DNA of 64,000 nt, taken from NCBI RefSeq assembly GCF_000383915.1, contig NZ_KB912942.1, forward strand, positions 8,264,470 to 8,328,469, written 5' to 3'. How positions within the stretch are numbered: position 1 is the first letter of the stretch; every line of letters begins with the position of its first letter. This document shows positions 25,515 to 34,638 of the stretch, piece after piece. A program made the translations under genes and the position numbers. Source of the stretch: Amycolatopsis benzoatilytica AK 16/65 (GTDB lineage Bacteria > Actinomycetota > Actinomycetes > Mycobacteriales > Pseudonocardiaceae). The notes under the pieces were generated by a model. It searched no databases. It worked only from the letters and a program-made list of their open reading frames with translations, and had not been told where the DNA came from.

Positions 25515-26075
25515 ATGCGAAAGATCATCGTATCCACCCTGATGACGCTGGACGGCGTGGTCGAGGACCCGGGCGGGTTCGGCGAATCGCCGTACGGCGG
25601 GTGGGCCCCGGCCTATTTCGGCGACGAGGCGGCGGCACGGTCACTGGCCCATTTGTCCACTTGTGACTACTTGCTGTGCGGGCGGCGCACCTACGAGTTG
25701 TTCGCGAAAGCGTGGCCGAACGCGTCCGGACCGTACGCGGACCGGCTGAACAGCATCCCGAAGCTCGTCGCGTCGACCACGCTCACCGGCGACCTGGACT
25801 GGAACGCGACTGTTCTCGAAGGGGACGCGGTGGGCGCGCTGGCTGAACTCAAACGGCAGCGCGGCGGCGACCTTATGCTGTACGGCAGCGCGACCTTGTC
25901 GGCTTCGCTGCTGCGGCACGGCCTGGTCGACGAGCTGAGCGTGCTCGTCTTCCCGATCGTGGTGGGTGCAGGGAAGCGGCTGTTCGCCGACGGTGCGCCG
26001 CGGGTCGAGCTGAAACTGGTTGAACGGGATGAACTGGACGGCGGCGTCGCGGGCCTCCGCTACCGCCCGGTATGA
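25515..26075 (+). CDS. Dihydrofolate reductase-family protein (RibD C-terminal domain)
   Basis: The 186-residue protein matches the YyaP/YwjB-like group of the RibD C-terminal/DHFR superfamily: it opens RKIIVSTLMTLDGVVEDPGG, has LLCGRRTYELFAKAWP in the middle, and LMLYGSATLSASLLRHGLVD then VVVGAGKRLF near the end. NADPH-dependent reduction of a small pteridine- or pyrimidine-like molecule is plausible, but these homologues have no proven substrate. An AGGAGAGAGACA ribosome site precedes the ATG. Its stop overlaps the following sigma-factor start (ATGA), a pairing often seen for this family with ECF sigma factors of this class. Confidence 0.85.
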   Translation: MRKIIVSTLMTLDGVVEDPGGFGESPYGGWAPAYFGDEAAARSLAHLSTCDYLLCGRRTYELFAKAWPNASGPYADRLNSIPKLVASTTLTGDLDWNATVLEGDAVGALAELKRQRGGDLMLYGSATLSASLLRHGLVDELSVLVFPIVVGAGKRLFADGAPRVELKLVERDELDGGVAGLRYRPV

Positions 26076-27061
26076 GGAGCCGGATGGCGAGAACGGGCGA
26101 GCGGGACGAGTTCGTCGCGCGGACCGAAGGGCTGCGCCGGCAGCTCTTCGCGCACTGCTACCGGATGACCGGCTCTCTCGACGACGCCGAGGACATCGTG
26201 CAGGAAACGTATCTGCGCGCGTGGCGGGCGTTCGCGGAGTTCGAGAGCCGGTCGTCCGTGCGGACCTGGCTGTTCCGGATCGCGACGAACGTGTGCCTGA
26301 CCTTCCTGCAGCACCGGTCCCGGCGGGTGCTGCCCGCCGGGCTCGGTGCGCCGGGGGACGACGTCGCGGCACCGCTGGTTTTCGCCGACGCGAACGTGTC
26401 CTGGATCCAGCCGGTCCCGGATGCGCTGACCGACCCGGCGGCGATCGTCGCGCGCCGCGACAGCACGCGGTTGGCATTGATCGCGAGCTTGCAGTACCTG
26501 TCGGCGCGGCAGCGGGTGGTGCTGTTGCTGCGCGACGTCCTCGGCTGGTCGGCGGCCGAGGTCGCCGAGGCGCTCGAAACGACGACGGACGCGGTGAAGA
26601 GCACGTTGAAACGGGCGAGGGCACGGATCGAGGAGTACTCGCCGGTTCCGGACGAAGTACCGGAGATCGCCGAACCGGCGCGGAAGGCGTTGCTGGGACA
26701 GTACATCTCCGCGTTCGAGAACGCGGATGCCGAAAAGCTGCGGACGGTGCTGCGGGACGACGCGGTGCTGGAGTTCCCGCCGGCGCGGACCTGGTTCGCG
26801 GGAAAGCGTTACTGCGTGCCATTCCTCGCCGGGCAGGTCTTCGGCGAACCAGGCCGGTGGCGGATGCTGCCGACGAGCGCGAACGGCGGACAGCCGGCGG
26901 CGGTGTCGTATGTGCGAGACGAGGACGGGGGCTACCGGGCGTACGGTGCCGCGGTGCTGACGGTAGCGGCGGAGGGAATCGCCCGGATCACCGCGTTCGG
27001 GGATCCGAGCTTGGTGCGCTGGTTCGGGGCACCGGATCGACTGCCTCGCCCAGCGCGATAA
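26072..27061 (+). CDS. ECF sigma factor with C-terminal SnoaL-like domain
   Basis: The 329-residue protein has sigma-70 region 2 (AHCYRMTGSLDDAEDIVQET, then RAWRAFAEFESRSSVRTWLF) and region 4 (LQYLSARQRVVLLLRDVLGW, then EVAEALETTTDAVKSTLKRA). About 120 extra residues follow and resemble a SnoaL/NTF2-like fold (LGQYISAFENADAEKLRTVL onward). It fits the long ECF group to which mycobacterial SigG-type factors belong, in which the extra domain, rather than an anti-sigma factor, is thought to modulate activity; none is encoded beside it. It is translationally coupled to the upstream DHFR-like gene. Confidence 0.9.
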   Translation: MRSRMARTGERDEFVARTEGLRRQLFAHCYRMTGSLDDAEDIVQETYLRAWRAFAEFESRSSVRTWLFRIATNVCLTFLQHRSRRVLPAGLGAPGDDVAAPLVFADANVSWIQPVPDALTDPAAIVARRDSTRLALIASLQYLSARQRVVLLLRDVLGWSAAEVAEALETTTDAVKSTLKRARARIEEYSPVPDEVPEIAEPARKALLGQYISAFENADAEKLRTVLRDDAVLEFPPARTWFAGKRYCVPFLAGQVFGEPGRWRMLPTSANGGQPAAVSYVRDEDGGYRAYGAAVLTVAAEGIARITAFGDPSLVRWFGAPDRLPRPAR

Positions 27062-27300
27062 CCCGGATCGCTCCGCCGGATTCCGATGTGGACAGTCGGT
27101 CCGCGAGGAGGACATGATCCTCGGAAGCGCCTTGTGCGAGCAATATCCGAACGGCGCTGGCGCTCAGGAACAACTGCGCCGGGTGGTAGTGCCTGGCGAC
27201 TGGCCGGTAGAACTGTCACCGAACACGTCCGAACGATCAGGGCCAGCACTCCGGCCGGCCCTGTCCACGTCGCCGCCGACCACGGATTGGCAGGTTCCGA

Positions 27301-28191
27301 ATGAGCCCCCTCAGCATCGAAGAGTTCCCGGTCCCCGGCGAAGGGCCATACGCGATCGCCCTCGGGCCGGACAACGCCCTCTGGTACACGTTGGTGCGAA
27401 GTGGGCACATCGGCCGGCTGGTTCCCGGCGGCGCGCCGGAAAGCTGGCCGCTTGACCCGGACAGCGGCCCGACCGTCATCACGGCAGGCCCGGATGGCGC
27501 GTTGTGGTTCACCGAGTACCAGGCACACCGGATCGGGCGGATCACTGCCGACGGAGTGGTCAAGGAGTTCTCTTTGCCCACGCCGGAATCCGGCCCGTAC
27601 GGGCTGGCCGCCGGTCCGGACGGCGCGCTGTGGTTCACCGAGATCAACGCCGACCGGATCGGCCGGATCACCGTGTCCGGGCAGGTGACGGAGTTTCCCC
27701 TGCCGACGTCCGGTGCGTTCCCGTCGGCCATCGTCGCCGGTCCGGACGGTGCGCTGTGGTTCACGATGAACCAGGCCAACGCGATCGGCCGGATCACGAC
27801 GGATGGAGTGGTCACCGTGCACCCGCTGCCGACCGAGGCGGCCGGACCGGTCGGGATCACCGCCGGCCCGGACGGCGCGTTGTGGTTCGTGGAGATCGCC
27901 GCCGGGCAGATCGGCCGGATCACCGTCGGCGGGGAGGTGACCGAGTTCCCGCTGCCCGACCGCGCATCCCGGCCGCACGCCATCGTCGGAGGAGACGGCG
28001 CGTTGTGGTTCACCGAATGGGGCGGCAACCGGGTCGGCTCGATCACGCCGGACGGTGTTGTCGAGGCGCACGACCTGCCCACGCCGGGGTCGGAGCCGCA
28101 CGGTCTGGTGTTCGGCCCCGACCAGGCGCTGTGGACGGCGCTGGAACTCGGCACCCTCGCCCGGATCGACGTGCCGGGAAAGCAGCGATGA
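27301..28191 (+). CDS. vgb: Streptogramin B (virginiamycin B) lyase
   Basis: The 296-residue cytosolic protein is a seven-bladed propeller built of repeats around AGPDGALWFTE and RIGRIT. Aligning by eye with the staphylococcal Vgb lyase, whose key residues are recalled as Tyr18, His228, Glu268, His270 and Glu284, the matching positions here are Y17, H226, E265, H267 and E282, with near-constant offsets. The enzyme would linearise type B streptogramins by an elimination at the ester bond, giving resistance. The ATG at 27301 is used; a frame upstream is not convincing. It stands alone, convergent with a VOC-family gene 17 bases away. Chromosomal homologues without proven resistance roles are common in actinomycetes. 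Confidence 0.88.
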   Translation: MSPLSIEEFPVPGEGPYAIALGPDNALWYTLVRSGHIGRLVPGGAPESWPLDPDSGPTVITAGPDGALWFTEYQAHRIGRITADGVVKEFSLPTPESGPYGLAAGPDGALWFTEINADRIGRITVSGQVTEFPLPTSGAFPSAIVAGPDGALWFTMNQANAIGRITTDGVVTVHPLPTEAAGPVGITAGPDGALWFVEIAAGQIGRITVGGEVTEFPLPDRASRPHAIVGGDGALWFTEWGGNRVGSITPDGVVEAHDLPTPGSEPHGLVFGPDQALWTALELGTLARIDVPGKQR

Positions 28192-28207
28192 GCAGCGCTG
28201 TCGCTGG

Positions 28208-28615
28208 TTAGGCCGCGTGCTCGGGCGGAGTAGCCGGCACCGGGTTCACCCGGCGGCGGAGCAGGCAGAACACGTTCCCTTCCGGGTCGGCGAGTACGTG
28301 CCAGGGCTCCTGCCCGGTCTGGCCGATGTCCGCGGGGCGAGCGCCCGCGGCGAGGAGGCGTTCCAGTTCCGCTTCCTGGTCGCGGTCGGTCGGGTTGACG
28401 TCCAAGTGCAGCGGCAGCTTCGCGGGCTTCGGGTCGGTGCTGCGGCTGAGGATCAACGTCGGTTGCGGGCCGCCGAAACCGGTGCCAGGCGGGCCGATTT
28501 CCAGATCGTCGCCGTCCCAGCCCAGTTCCACGTAGCCGAGGACTTCGCACCAGAAATCGCCCATGCGTTGCGGGTCGGCGCAGTCGAGGACGAGTTCGGT
28601 GATCCGGCAGGCCAT
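28208..28615 (-). CDS. VOC-family (glyoxalase-like) protein
   Basis: The 135-residue protein consists of two beta-alpha-beta-beta-beta units of the vicinal-oxygen-chelate fold. It opens ACRITELVLDCADPQRMGDF followed by WCEVLGYVELGW, and ends with WHVLADPEGNVFCLL. Candidate metal ligands include H in LPLHLDVN and E in the DPEGN motif, but one position is unclear, so catalysis is not assured. Members include glyoxalases, dioxygenases and drug-binding proteins such as bleomycin resistance proteins. It is convergent with the streptogramin lyase gene. Confidence 0.85.
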   Translation of the reverse strand: MACRITELVLDCADPQRMGDFWCEVLGYVELGWDGDDLEIGPPGTGFGGPQPTLILSRSTDPKPAKLPLHLDVNPTDRDQEAELERLLAAGARPADIGQTGQEPWHVLADPEGNVFCLLRRRVNPVPATPPEHAA

Positions 28616-28659
28616 GGCGCGACGATACGGGTGCCATGGCCTGCCGGGCACTCTGATTT

Positions 28660-30363
28660 TCAGTGCGACAGCCCGGCGTTGGGCAGCGCGGCGGGAGCGC
28701 CCGCCGGTACGGCCGGCCGGTGTGGGGCCACCGCGGCGATGCGTTCGTACCGCGCGCCCAGCGCCGGCCGGGGGTCCGGCTCGCCTCGGTTGGGCCAGAA
28801 CGACATCGCGCGTTCGGCTTGGGCGGTGATCGTCAGCGAGGGGTTGACACCCAGGTTCGCGGAGATCGCCGAGCCGTCCACGACATGCAGGCCGGGATGT
28901 CCGTGCACCCGCTGGTACGGGTCCAGCACGCCCTGGCCGGGATCGTCGGAAATGGCGCAGCCGCCGATGAAATGCGCGGTCATCGGGATGTTGAGGATCT
29001 CGCCGGTGGTACCGCCGGCGATGCCGTCGATCTTTTCCGCGACTCGGCGGGCGGCTTCGTTTCCTTCCGGGATCCAGGTCGGGTTCGGTTCGCCGTGCCC
29101 GGGTGCCGAGGTCATCGTGTACCGGCCGGTGCGGGTTCGGCGGCCGGAGACCGTGATCGAATTGTCCAGGGTTTGCATGACGAGCAGGATGATGGTGCGT
29201 TCGGACCAGCGGCGCGGCGAGAACCAGGTGAAATTTCGCGGGTTTCGGGCGAACGCGGCCAGCCAGGTCAGCCAGCGCGGGACGGACTTGCCGCCGTCGG
29301 TGAGCGCGGTTTGCAGCAACGACATCGCGTTGCTGCCCTTGCCGTAGCGACACGGTTCGATGTGCGTGTGGGCGTCCGGGTGAATGGACGAGGTGATCGC
29401 CACGCCGCGGGTGAAATCGACGTCTTTGCGTTTCGATTTGGCACCGAGGATGGATTCGGAATTGGTTCGCGTCAACCGGCCCAAGGCGGGGGAGAGCTGC
29501 GGCAGTGCTCCGGTCTCCCGGGCGCGGTGAAGGAGTTTCTGCGTGTTGTAGGTGCCAGCGCTGAAGATGACCTCGCGGGCGAGGAAGGTGCGGATGTTCT
29601 TCCGGCGGCGGGGCGACTTGCCGGTCTGCACGGTGCGGACCAGGTAGCCCTCCGGCGCCGGGCGAACGTCGAGAACTGTCGTCATCGGCTCGACCTTCGC
29701 ACCGAGCTTCTCAGCTAGGTACAGGTAATTGCGGTCCAGCGTGTTCTTGGCCCCGACGCGGCAGCCGGTCATGCAGGACCCGCATTCGGTGCAGGTCCGG
29801 CGCGCCGGACCGGCACCGCCGAAGAACGGGTCGGGGACGACGGTTCCGGCCGGAGTGCCCTGGTCGCCGAAGAAGACGCCGACCGGGGTGAGCCGGAACG
29901 ACGAGCCGACGCCGAGGTCGTCGGCGACCTCGCGCAGCACCTCGTCGGCTGCGGTGACGGTAGGGTTCTGCGTCACGCCGAGCATTCGGCGGGCTTGGTC
30001 GTAGTGCGGTTTCAGCTCGTACTGCCAGTCGGTGATGTGTGCCCACTGCGAGTCGGCGAAGAACGGCGCCGGGGGTTCGTAGAGAGTGTTGGCGTAGTTG
30101 AGGGAACCGCCGCCGACACCGGCACCGCCGAGGATCACGACGTCGCGCAGCAGATGGATGCGCTGGATCCCGTAGCAGCCGAGCCGGGGTGCCCAGAGGA
30201 AATTCCGGATGTCCCACGAGGTTTCGGGCAACGTCTCCTCGGTGCGCCGGGGGCCGGCTTCCAGCACGGTGACGCGGTAGCCCTTTTCGGCCAGGCGAAG
30301 CGCGCTCACCGAGCCGCCGAAGCCGGAGCCGATCACGAGCACGTCAGCGGGTTCGTGGTTCAT
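28660..30363 (-). CDS. GMC-family FAD oxidoreductase (cholesterol oxidase/alcohol dehydrogenase-like)
   Basis: The 567-residue protein starts with the FAD motif VLVIGSGFGGSVSALRLAEK and has a GMC C-terminal domain with GLHVVDGSAISANLGVNPSL. A cysteine cluster CTECGSCMTGCRVGAKNTLD sits at about residue 200, typical of the cholesterol oxidase-like (ChoD) branch. It would oxidise an alcohol to an aldehyde or ketone. The ferredoxin reductase gene lies 17 bases upstream on the same strand, and AlkB is nearby, so oxidation of alkanols formed by AlkB is the best guess; a sterol is the alternative. No signal peptide is visible. Confidence 0.85.
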   Translation of the reverse strand: MNHEPADVLVIGSGFGGSVSALRLAEKGYRVTVLEAGPRRTEETLPETSWDIRNFLWAPRLGCYGIQRIHLLRDVVILGGAGVGGGSLNYANTLYEPPAPFFADSQWAHITDWQYELKPHYDQARRMLGVTQNPTVTAADEVLREVADDLGVGSSFRLTPVGVFFGDQGTPAGTVVPDPFFGGAGPARRTCTECGSCMTGCRVGAKNTLDRNYLYLAEKLGAKVEPMTTVLDVRPAPEGYLVRTVQTGKSPRRRKNIRTFLAREVIFSAGTYNTQKLLHRARETGALPQLSPALGRLTRTNSESILGAKSKRKDVDFTRGVAITSSIHPDAHTHIEPCRYGKGSNAMSLLQTALTDGGKSVPRWLTWLAAFARNPRNFTWFSPRRWSERTIILLVMQTLDNSITVSGRRTRTGRYTMTSAPGHGEPNPTWIPEGNEAARRVAEKIDGIAGGTTGEILNIPMTAHFIGGCAISDDPGQGVLDPYQRVHGHPGLHVVDGSAISANLGVNPSLTITAQAERAMSFWPNRGEPDPRPALGARYERIAAVAPHRPAVPAGAPAALPNAGLSH

Positions 30364-30380
30364 CGTTGTCCTCGCAAGGG

Positions 30381-31544
30381 TCAGCGCACAGCGGCGGCGA
30401 ACTCGAGCGCGTCCCGCCAGTTGGCGCGACCCGCGATCCGATTGCGGTACTTCATGATCCGGCCCGGCTGGTTCAGCGCGAGCGCGCCGGCCAGCCGGTC
30501 GCCCGCGCGATAGAGGGCCAGCCAGGACTGGTCCTCGGGATGGCCGAGCAGGGTGACGTCGCCGGTGACGACGCCGACCATCTGGATCCGGTTGCCGTAC
30601 CAGTCGGACCAGAAATACGGCACGGTCTCGAACGGGGACGCGGCCGGCCCGACCGCGTTGCGCGCGGCGGCTTCGGCCTGCGCCACGGCGGACGTCCAGT
30701 TCTCCAGCCGCATCGTGGCTTCGAACAGCGGGTTGTGCCAGCGGGCGACGTCCCCGGCGGCGTAGATTCCTGGTGCCGCGCAGAGAGTTTCGTCGCACAG
30801 CACGCCGTCGTGGACCGGGATTCCGCTGTCGTCGAGCCAGCCGACAGCCGGGCGGGCGCCGATGCCGACAACTACGAGATCGGCGTCCAGAACGCTGCCG
30901 TCGGAGAGCGTGACCTTGGGGTCGAGCGCGGTCACAGTGGTGCCGCAGCGGAGATCCACCCCGTTGCGATGATGCAGACTGGCCAGTACGCCCGCCATCT
31001 CGGTGCCGACCGCGCGGACCAGCGGAACGTCGGCGGCTTCGACGATGGTGACTTTCGCACCGCGTTCGCGCAGCGCGGACGCGAGTTCCGCGCCGATGAA
31101 TCCGCCGCCGACGATGACCGCCTGGTCAGTGGCGGGGATCCGGTCGCGGATAGCGCGAGCGTCGTCCAGGGTCCGCAGCGGATGTCCGGCTTCGAGCCCC
31201 GGAAGCACGACGGGCGCGCAGCCGGTGGCGAGGATCAGCGAGTCGAACGGCACGCTCGACTGTCCGATGAGGACCTCCCGCTCGGCGAGAGACAAGCCGG
31301 ACGCCGGTTCTCCGAGCCGGAGATCGATGCGCAGCTCGGCGAGCATGCCGGCATCAGTGAGCAGCGGCGGCGCGTAATCCGGATCGGCGAGGAACGCCTT
31401 CGACAACGGCGGCCGGTCGTAGGGCAGGTGCGGTTCGGCCCCGATCAACGTGACCGGGCCGTCGTAGCCGGCCCGCCGGGCAGTGCTGGCCGCGCGAAGT
31501 CCGGCGAGCGATGCTCCGACGACTACCAGTCCTGCTTCTCGCAT
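30381..31544 (-). CDS. Ferredoxin/rubredoxin reductase (NAD(P)H, FAD-dependent)
   Basis: The 387-residue protein carries an FAD-binding motif LVVVGASLAGLRAASTAR, the PYDRPPLSKAFL motif characteristic of the oxygenase-coupled ferredoxin reductases, a second Rossmann motif AVIVGGGFIGAELASALRER for NAD(P)H, and IYAAGDVARW. It would transfer electrons from NAD(P)H to the ferredoxin (34638-34829) or to the rubredoxin domain of AlkB. The ATG at 31544 starts the flavin domain; a longer frame to 31694 is not needed. It is followed closely by the GMC oxidoreductase, forming a two-gene operon. Confidence 0.88.
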   Translation of the reverse strand: MREAGLVVVGASLAGLRAASTARRAGYDGPVTLIGAEPHLPYDRPPLSKAFLADPDYAPPLLTDAGMLAELRIDLRLGEPASGLSLAEREVLIGQSSVPFDSLILATGCAPVVLPGLEAGHPLRTLDDARAIRDRIPATDQAVIVGGGFIGAELASALRERGAKVTIVEAADVPLVRAVGTEMAGVLASLHHRNGVDLRCGTTVTALDPKVTLSDGSVLDADLVVVGIGARPAVGWLDDSGIPVHDGVLCDETLCAAPGIYAAGDVARWHNPLFEATMRLENWTSAVAQAEAAARNAVGPAASPFETVPYFWSDWYGNRIQMVGVVTGDVTLLGHPEDQSWLALYRAGDRLAGALALNQPGRIMKYRNRIAGRANWRDALEFAAAVR

Positions 31545-31720
31545 GGCTCCGTCCTCGGCGTCGGGGATCTGGGTGCGCCGCCGACCGGAGCGAACCGCGC
31601 CCGGCCGGCGACGTGACCAGAAGCTTCCCGGGGCGAGGCGGCGCGGGCATCGGTCCGTGGACTGGGGTTGCGCGGACCGGCTGGTCTCGGGCACAACCCG
31701 GCGAATCGGCCAGTTTGCCC

Positions 31721-31785
31721 GGTTTATCCGTGAAGGGCTCCTTGAGGAAATCCAAGTCCCTCAACGAGCCCTTCACGGATAAACC
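31721..31785. repeat. Long palindromic repeat, copy 2
   Basis: Perfect 20-bp arms (31721-31740 and 31766-31785, core TTTATCCGTGAAGGGCTC) continue after one mismatch with six more pairs (TTGAGG/CCTCAA), leaving a loop of about 11 bases. It lies between the 3' end of the PucR-type gene (31853, minus strand) and the start of the reductase gene (31544, minus strand), where it can terminate the regulator transcript. Confidence 0.85.
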
Positions 31786-31852
31786 AGCGGACCGCTCGGC
31801 TGACAGACGCGCGCAATCCAACCGACGGTTGTCCCCAGCCAGCAGGCAGACC

Positions 31853-33139
31853 TCAGTCGACCGCCCGAAGCACCGCCGACCCCAACAGCCGGCAAGCCAG
31901 CAGTGCCACCTCCACGTCGATCCGTCCCTCCGCCAGCGGACGCCCTCGCTCTTGCTCGGCTTTCCGGAGCCGGTACTGGATCGTGTTCTTGTGCAGGTGC
32001 AGCTCCTGCGCCGCCACCATCAGACTGCTCCCGCTGGACAAATAGGCCCATACCGTCTCGCGCATCCGCTGGTGGGCCTCGTCGTCGTCGGCCAGCGCGC
32101 CCAGCACCGACTGCACCCAACCGGCGACCCCGGCCGGGTCGGCTGCCACCAAGGCCAGCGGCCCGAGCTGCGCGGCCGCGGTCACCGCGCGGGGCTGGGT
32201 TCGCTCGGTCATCTGGGCGACTGCTTCGGCTTGACGCGCCTGCTGGTGGGTCGCGCGGAAACCGGGCAGTCCGCTGGCCGGGTCGCCCAGCGCCACCCGG
32301 ACCGGCTCGGGGGAACCGGCGAGGGCGGCGGATACCGCGTCCAGATCGACCGCCGCCGTCGGGAACCAGGCCCAGACTGTCGACGCGTCGGGGGCGACCA
32401 CCAGCGGTGTCGCCCCGAGCACGCCGGCTAACAGGGCGGCGTGCCGTTCCAGAGTGGTCAGCCGGGCGTTCTCGTCCAGCTCCGGGCCGCACCACAACAC
32501 CGCGCCGACGTGGCGGTCGGACAGGGCGTAGCCGAGGGTCTTCTCCACCTCCGCCAGGTCAATCGGCTTGCCGGACAGCGCGGCCTGCACCTTCGCGAGC
32601 CGGGCGGCGTTGCGGTGGCGCAGCCAGGTGTCGCGTTCCAGCTGGTAGGCCTCGACGACTTCCTCGGAGATCTTGTCGATGTAGGTGAACGCGACGTGGG
32701 ACAGTTCGGTGGCGGCGACCGCGACGTCCGCGGCCTGCACCGGCTCCCGGGCGATCCGGGAGATCATCTCCTGCTGGAACGCGGCCTGGCCCAGCCGGTA
32801 CGCGCGCAGCATCGCGGTGATCGGCACCCGCCGCTGGGCCAGCCGCCGGGCGAACTCCAGTGCTACCGGCGGGGCGCCGACGTCGACGGGGCGGGCGGTG
32901 CCGCCCAGCACGCTCAGCGCCGTGACCAGGTTCTCCCGGACCGTGCTTTCCAGCAGCTCCATCACCTGCGCGTCGGGAGCCAGCGCGGGCAGTTCGGCGG
33001 AGACCTCGCCGACGAGACGCGCGACCAGCCGCGGGAGCTCGGCCAATACCGAATCCGCGACCTTGACCAGGGTGGCGGCAGCCGTCGACGTCACCTGCAG
33101 CACCGTACGCGCCCCCGCCGGTTCGTGCCCGGGACCCAA
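31853..33139 (-). CDS. PucR-family transcriptional regulator (CdaR-like)
   Basis: The 428-residue protein has a helical N-terminal region (AQRRVPITAMLRAYRLGQAA) and a mid GGDEF-like domain common in this family. The PucR C-terminal helix-turn-helix is LHKNTIQYRLRKAEQERGRP at about residue 390. Such regulators activate or repress catabolic genes in response to substrate. Its gene diverges from alkB with 92 bases between, while the reductase/GMC operon lies immediately downstream on its own strand, so it is the likely regulator of the alkane module. The start at 33139 is the furthest ATG; GTG or ATG codons slightly downstream are also possible. Confidence 0.85.
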   Translation of the reverse strand: MGPGHEPAGARTVLQVTSTAAATLVKVADSVLAELPRLVARLVGEVSAELPALAPDAQVMELLESTVRENLVTALSVLGGTARPVDVGAPPVALEFARRLAQRRVPITAMLRAYRLGQAAFQQEMISRIAREPVQAADVAVAATELSHVAFTYIDKISEEVVEAYQLERDTWLRHRNAARLAKVQAALSGKPIDLAEVEKTLGYALSDRHVGAVLWCGPELDENARLTTLERHAALLAGVLGATPLVVAPDASTVWAWFPTAAVDLDAVSAALAGSPEPVRVALGDPASGLPGFRATHQQARQAEAVAQMTERTQPRAVTAAAQLGPLALVAADPAGVAGWVQSVLGALADDDEAHQRMRETVWAYLSSGSSLMVAAQELHLHKNTIQYRLRKAEQERGRPLAEGRIDVEVALLACRLLGSAVLRAVD

Positions 33140-33231
33140 CGCCGCCCCCGGTTTCGGTTTCGCGACCAGTGTTTCGCCGCCCGCGGATTCCTACCGTCAG
33201 GAAACCACCCAACGACCGTGTGGAGGCCGCC

Positions 33232-34638
33232 ATGAAGAAGTACCGCCTCGCCGGAGCGAACGGCGAAACCGGCTGGCACGACCGGAAACGGCATCTGTGG
33301 CTGCTCGGGCTCATCGTGCCGCTGCTCCCGTTCGCCGCGATCGGGCTGCGCGCCGCGACCGGATCCGACGCCGCATTGTGGCTCGGCCCGGTCGTGCTGC
33401 TGGTGCTCATTCCCCTGATCGACCTCGTCGCCGGCTATGACCACACCAATCCGCCGGATGAGGTGATGGAGGCGCTGGAGGAGGACCGCTACTACCGCTG
33501 GATCACCTACCTGTTCCTGCCGCTGCAGTACGCCGGGTTCGGGTTCGGCGCGTGGATGCTCGCCCGCGGCGAGGTGTCCGTCGCCGGCAAGATCGGGCTC
33601 GCCGTCACGCTCGGCACGGTCGCCGGGATCGCCATCAACACCGCGCACGAACTCGGTCACAAACGCGAGAGCACCGAGCGTTGGGCGGCCAAGATCGCGC
33701 TGGCCCAATGCTTCTACGGGCACTTCTACATCGAGCACAACCGTGGCCACCACGTCCGCGTCGCCACCCCGGAGGACCCGGCGTCGAGCCGGCTGGGGGA
33801 AAGCTTCTACCGGTTCTGGCCGCGCACCGTCGTCGGGTCGCTGCGCAGCGCCTGGGGTGTCGAGCGGAAGCGCTACGCCCGCAAGCACAGCCACCCGTTC
33901 CACCTGGGCAACGACGTGCTGAACGCGTGGCTGATGAGCGCGGTGCTGTGGGGCGGGCTGATCGCCTGGCTCGGCGTCGGGATCCTGCCGTACCTGCTGG
34001 TGCAGGCGGTGTTCGGGTTTTCGCTGCTGGAGATCGTCAACTACATGGAGCACTACGGGATGCTGCGCAAGCAGGTCGTCACCGGAACCAAGACCCGGTA
34101 CGAGCGGGTGACGCCGGCGCACTCCTGGAACTCCAACAATGTCGCCACCAACGTCCTGCTCTATCACCTGCAGCGGCACAGCGACCACCACGCGAACCCG
34201 ACCCGGCGCTTCCAGACCCTGCGCGATTTCAAGGAAAGCCCGGTCCTGCCCACCGGTTACACCGGGATGATGGCGGTCGCGCTGGTTCCGCCGTGGTTCC
34301 GGCGGGTGATGGACCCGCGCGTCTACCGGCACTTCGACGGCGACCTCCGGCAGGCCAACGTGCAGCCGGGCAAGCTGCCGGCGCTGCTGAAGAAGTACCC
34401 GCTCCTGCACGACCCGGCGGAGACGACGACGGCGGACGCCCGGTCGCGACTGGCCGACGACGTCGATGCGGCGCGATGCCCGGGCTGCGGTTACGTCTAC
34501 CGGGTCGCCGAGGGCAACGAGCTGGAGGGTTTCGCCGCCGGGACCGCCTGGTCGGAGATCCCGGACGACTGGACCTGCCCGGACTGCGGCGTGCGCGACA
34601 AGGTCGACTTCGTCCCGGTCGTGCGGGAGGCGGCGTGA
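33232..34638 (+). CDS. alkB: Alkane 1-monooxygenase fused to rubredoxin (AlkB)
   Basis: The 468-residue protein has six membrane helices and the four AlkB motifs: HELGHK, EHNRGHH, NYMEHYG and LQRHSDHHA, whose histidines hold the di-iron centre. The C-terminal ~55 residues form a rubredoxin with two CxxC knuckles, CPGCGY and CPDCGV. The fusion supplies the electron donor in the same chain, as known from several actinobacterial AlkB proteins. It would hydroxylate medium to long n-alkanes at the terminal carbon. An ATG with GGAGG six bases upstream sets the start. The ferredoxin gene overlaps its stop (TGATG). Confidence 0.95.
   Translation: MKKYRLAGANGETGWHDRKRHLWLLGLIVPLLPFAAIGLRAATGSDAALWLGPVVLLVLIPLIDLVAGYDHTNPPDEVMEALEEDRYYRWITYLFLPLQYAGFGFGAWMLARGEVSVAGKIGLAVTLGTVAGIAINTAHELGHKRESTERWAAKIALAQCFYGHFYIEHNRGHHVRVATPEDPASSRLGESFYRFWPRTVVGSLRSAWGVERKRYARKHSHPFHLGNDVLNAWLMSAVLWGGLIAWLGVGILPYLLVQAVFGFSLLEIVNYMEHYGMLRKQVVTGTKTRYERVTPAHSWNSNNVATNVLLYHLQRHSDHHANPTRRFQTLRDFKESPVLPTGYTGMMAVALVPPWFRRVMDPRVYRHFDGDLRQANVQPGKLPALLKKYPLLHDPAETTTADARSRLADDVDAARCPGCGYVYRVAEGNELEGFAAGTAWSEIPDDWTCPDCGVRDKVDFVPVVREAA

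Noticed and set aside
27114..27455. A frame with a good GAGGAG ribosome site starting MILGSALCEQYPN
   Set aside because: It overlaps the start of the streptogramin lyase by 155 bases, has untypical codon use and no family match; it may be a chance start.
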